Part shown: positions 5,753 through 5,843 of the stretch, in pieces
How positions within the stretch are numbered: the first letter of the stretch is position 1
Layout: each line of letters starts with the position of its first letter
Assembly (NCBI GenBank): GCA_003693875.1
Contig: RFLO01000024.1
Span: forward strand, 1-5,843
Direction: 5' to 3'
DNA from: Candidatus Pacearchaeota archaeon
GTDB lineage: Archaea > Nanobdellota > Nanobdellia > Pacearchaeales > GW2011-AR1
Length of the DNA stretch: 5,843 nucleotides
The notes under the pieces: generated by a model
The model's input: only the letters and a program-made list of their open reading frames with translations
Database searches by the model: none
What the model was told of the DNA's origin: nothing
Position numbers and translations under genes: made by a program

Positions 5753-5843
5753 AAAATGTCGTTGCTATGTTAAAATCTGCAAGGCTTGTAGTAGTCCTAA
5801 TAGCTTTAATGACTATCTTAAGTGAAATTTCCAGCGGGTTCAA
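5749..5843 (+). CDS. Membrane-targeted or secreted protein, N-terminus only (cut by right edge)
   Basis: The ATG at 5749 overlaps the preceding stop codon as ATGA and has GGAGGT six bases upstream. Only 31 codons are visible. They begin MKNVVAMLKSARLVV and continue as a hydrophobic stretch (about residues 12-24, LVVVLIALMTIL) ending in SEISSGF, so the product starts with a signal peptide or a first transmembrane helix. No family can be assigned from this. Its tight coupling to the four-helix protein suggests two subunits of one membrane complex. Confidence 0.75.
   Translation, partial: MKNVVAMLKSARLVVVLIALMTILSEISSGF

Noticed and set aside
1..5843. CRISPR array, insertion sequence, rRNA or toxin-antitoxin system
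   Set aside because: I see no regularly spaced repeats, transposase motifs, rRNA-like stretches or paired small toxin/antitoxin genes.

Overview
The window looks like archaeal DNA, most likely from a DPANN-type genome (Woesearchaeota or Pacearchaeota relatives). This is inferred from AT-rich TATA-box promoters placed 25-45 bases before start codons, a MinD-type ATPase of archaeal style, Shine-Dalgarno motifs of the GGAGGTGA type, and a very large secreted protein whose signal segment is followed by a 'TGYSV' stretch that I recall from DPANN exported proteins. I ran no database search, so the lineage is a judgement.

Layout. Positions 1-3474 are one uninterrupted minus-strand reading frame. 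I checked every codon in register and found no stop; it runs off the left edge after 1158 codons. It encodes a multidomain surface protein: signal/anchor helix, concanavalin-like domain, Cys-rich module, MopE-type CDGLDNDCNG motif, Ig-like domain, right-handed beta-helix, cadherin/Ig-like domain, and a second Cys-rich module cut by the edge. Positions 3475-3577 are a compact divergent promoter region with one TATA box per direction. On the plus strand follow a 148-residue helical protein of unknown function (3578-4024) and a MinD/ParA-family ATPase (4069-4824) with its own TATA box, placed so that its mRNA should be leaderless. Positions 4825-5235 hold no confident gene. They contain a T-run, a weak 51-codon ORF and a strong bulged hairpin followed by T-tracts. 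The right end holds a four-helix membrane protein (best start 5276, stop 5752) that overlaps by ATGA a second membrane-targeted gene cut by the right edge.

Functionally the window is about the cell envelope: a big exported protein built for binding at the surface, a membrane-associated positioning-type ATPase, and a two-gene membrane operon. Nothing in the sequence shows that these units act together. I see no CRISPR array, insertion sequence, tRNA or rRNA. The points most worth checking are the repeated Cys module in the large protein, the hairpin-ended intergenic unit, and the His-bearing membrane protein pair.
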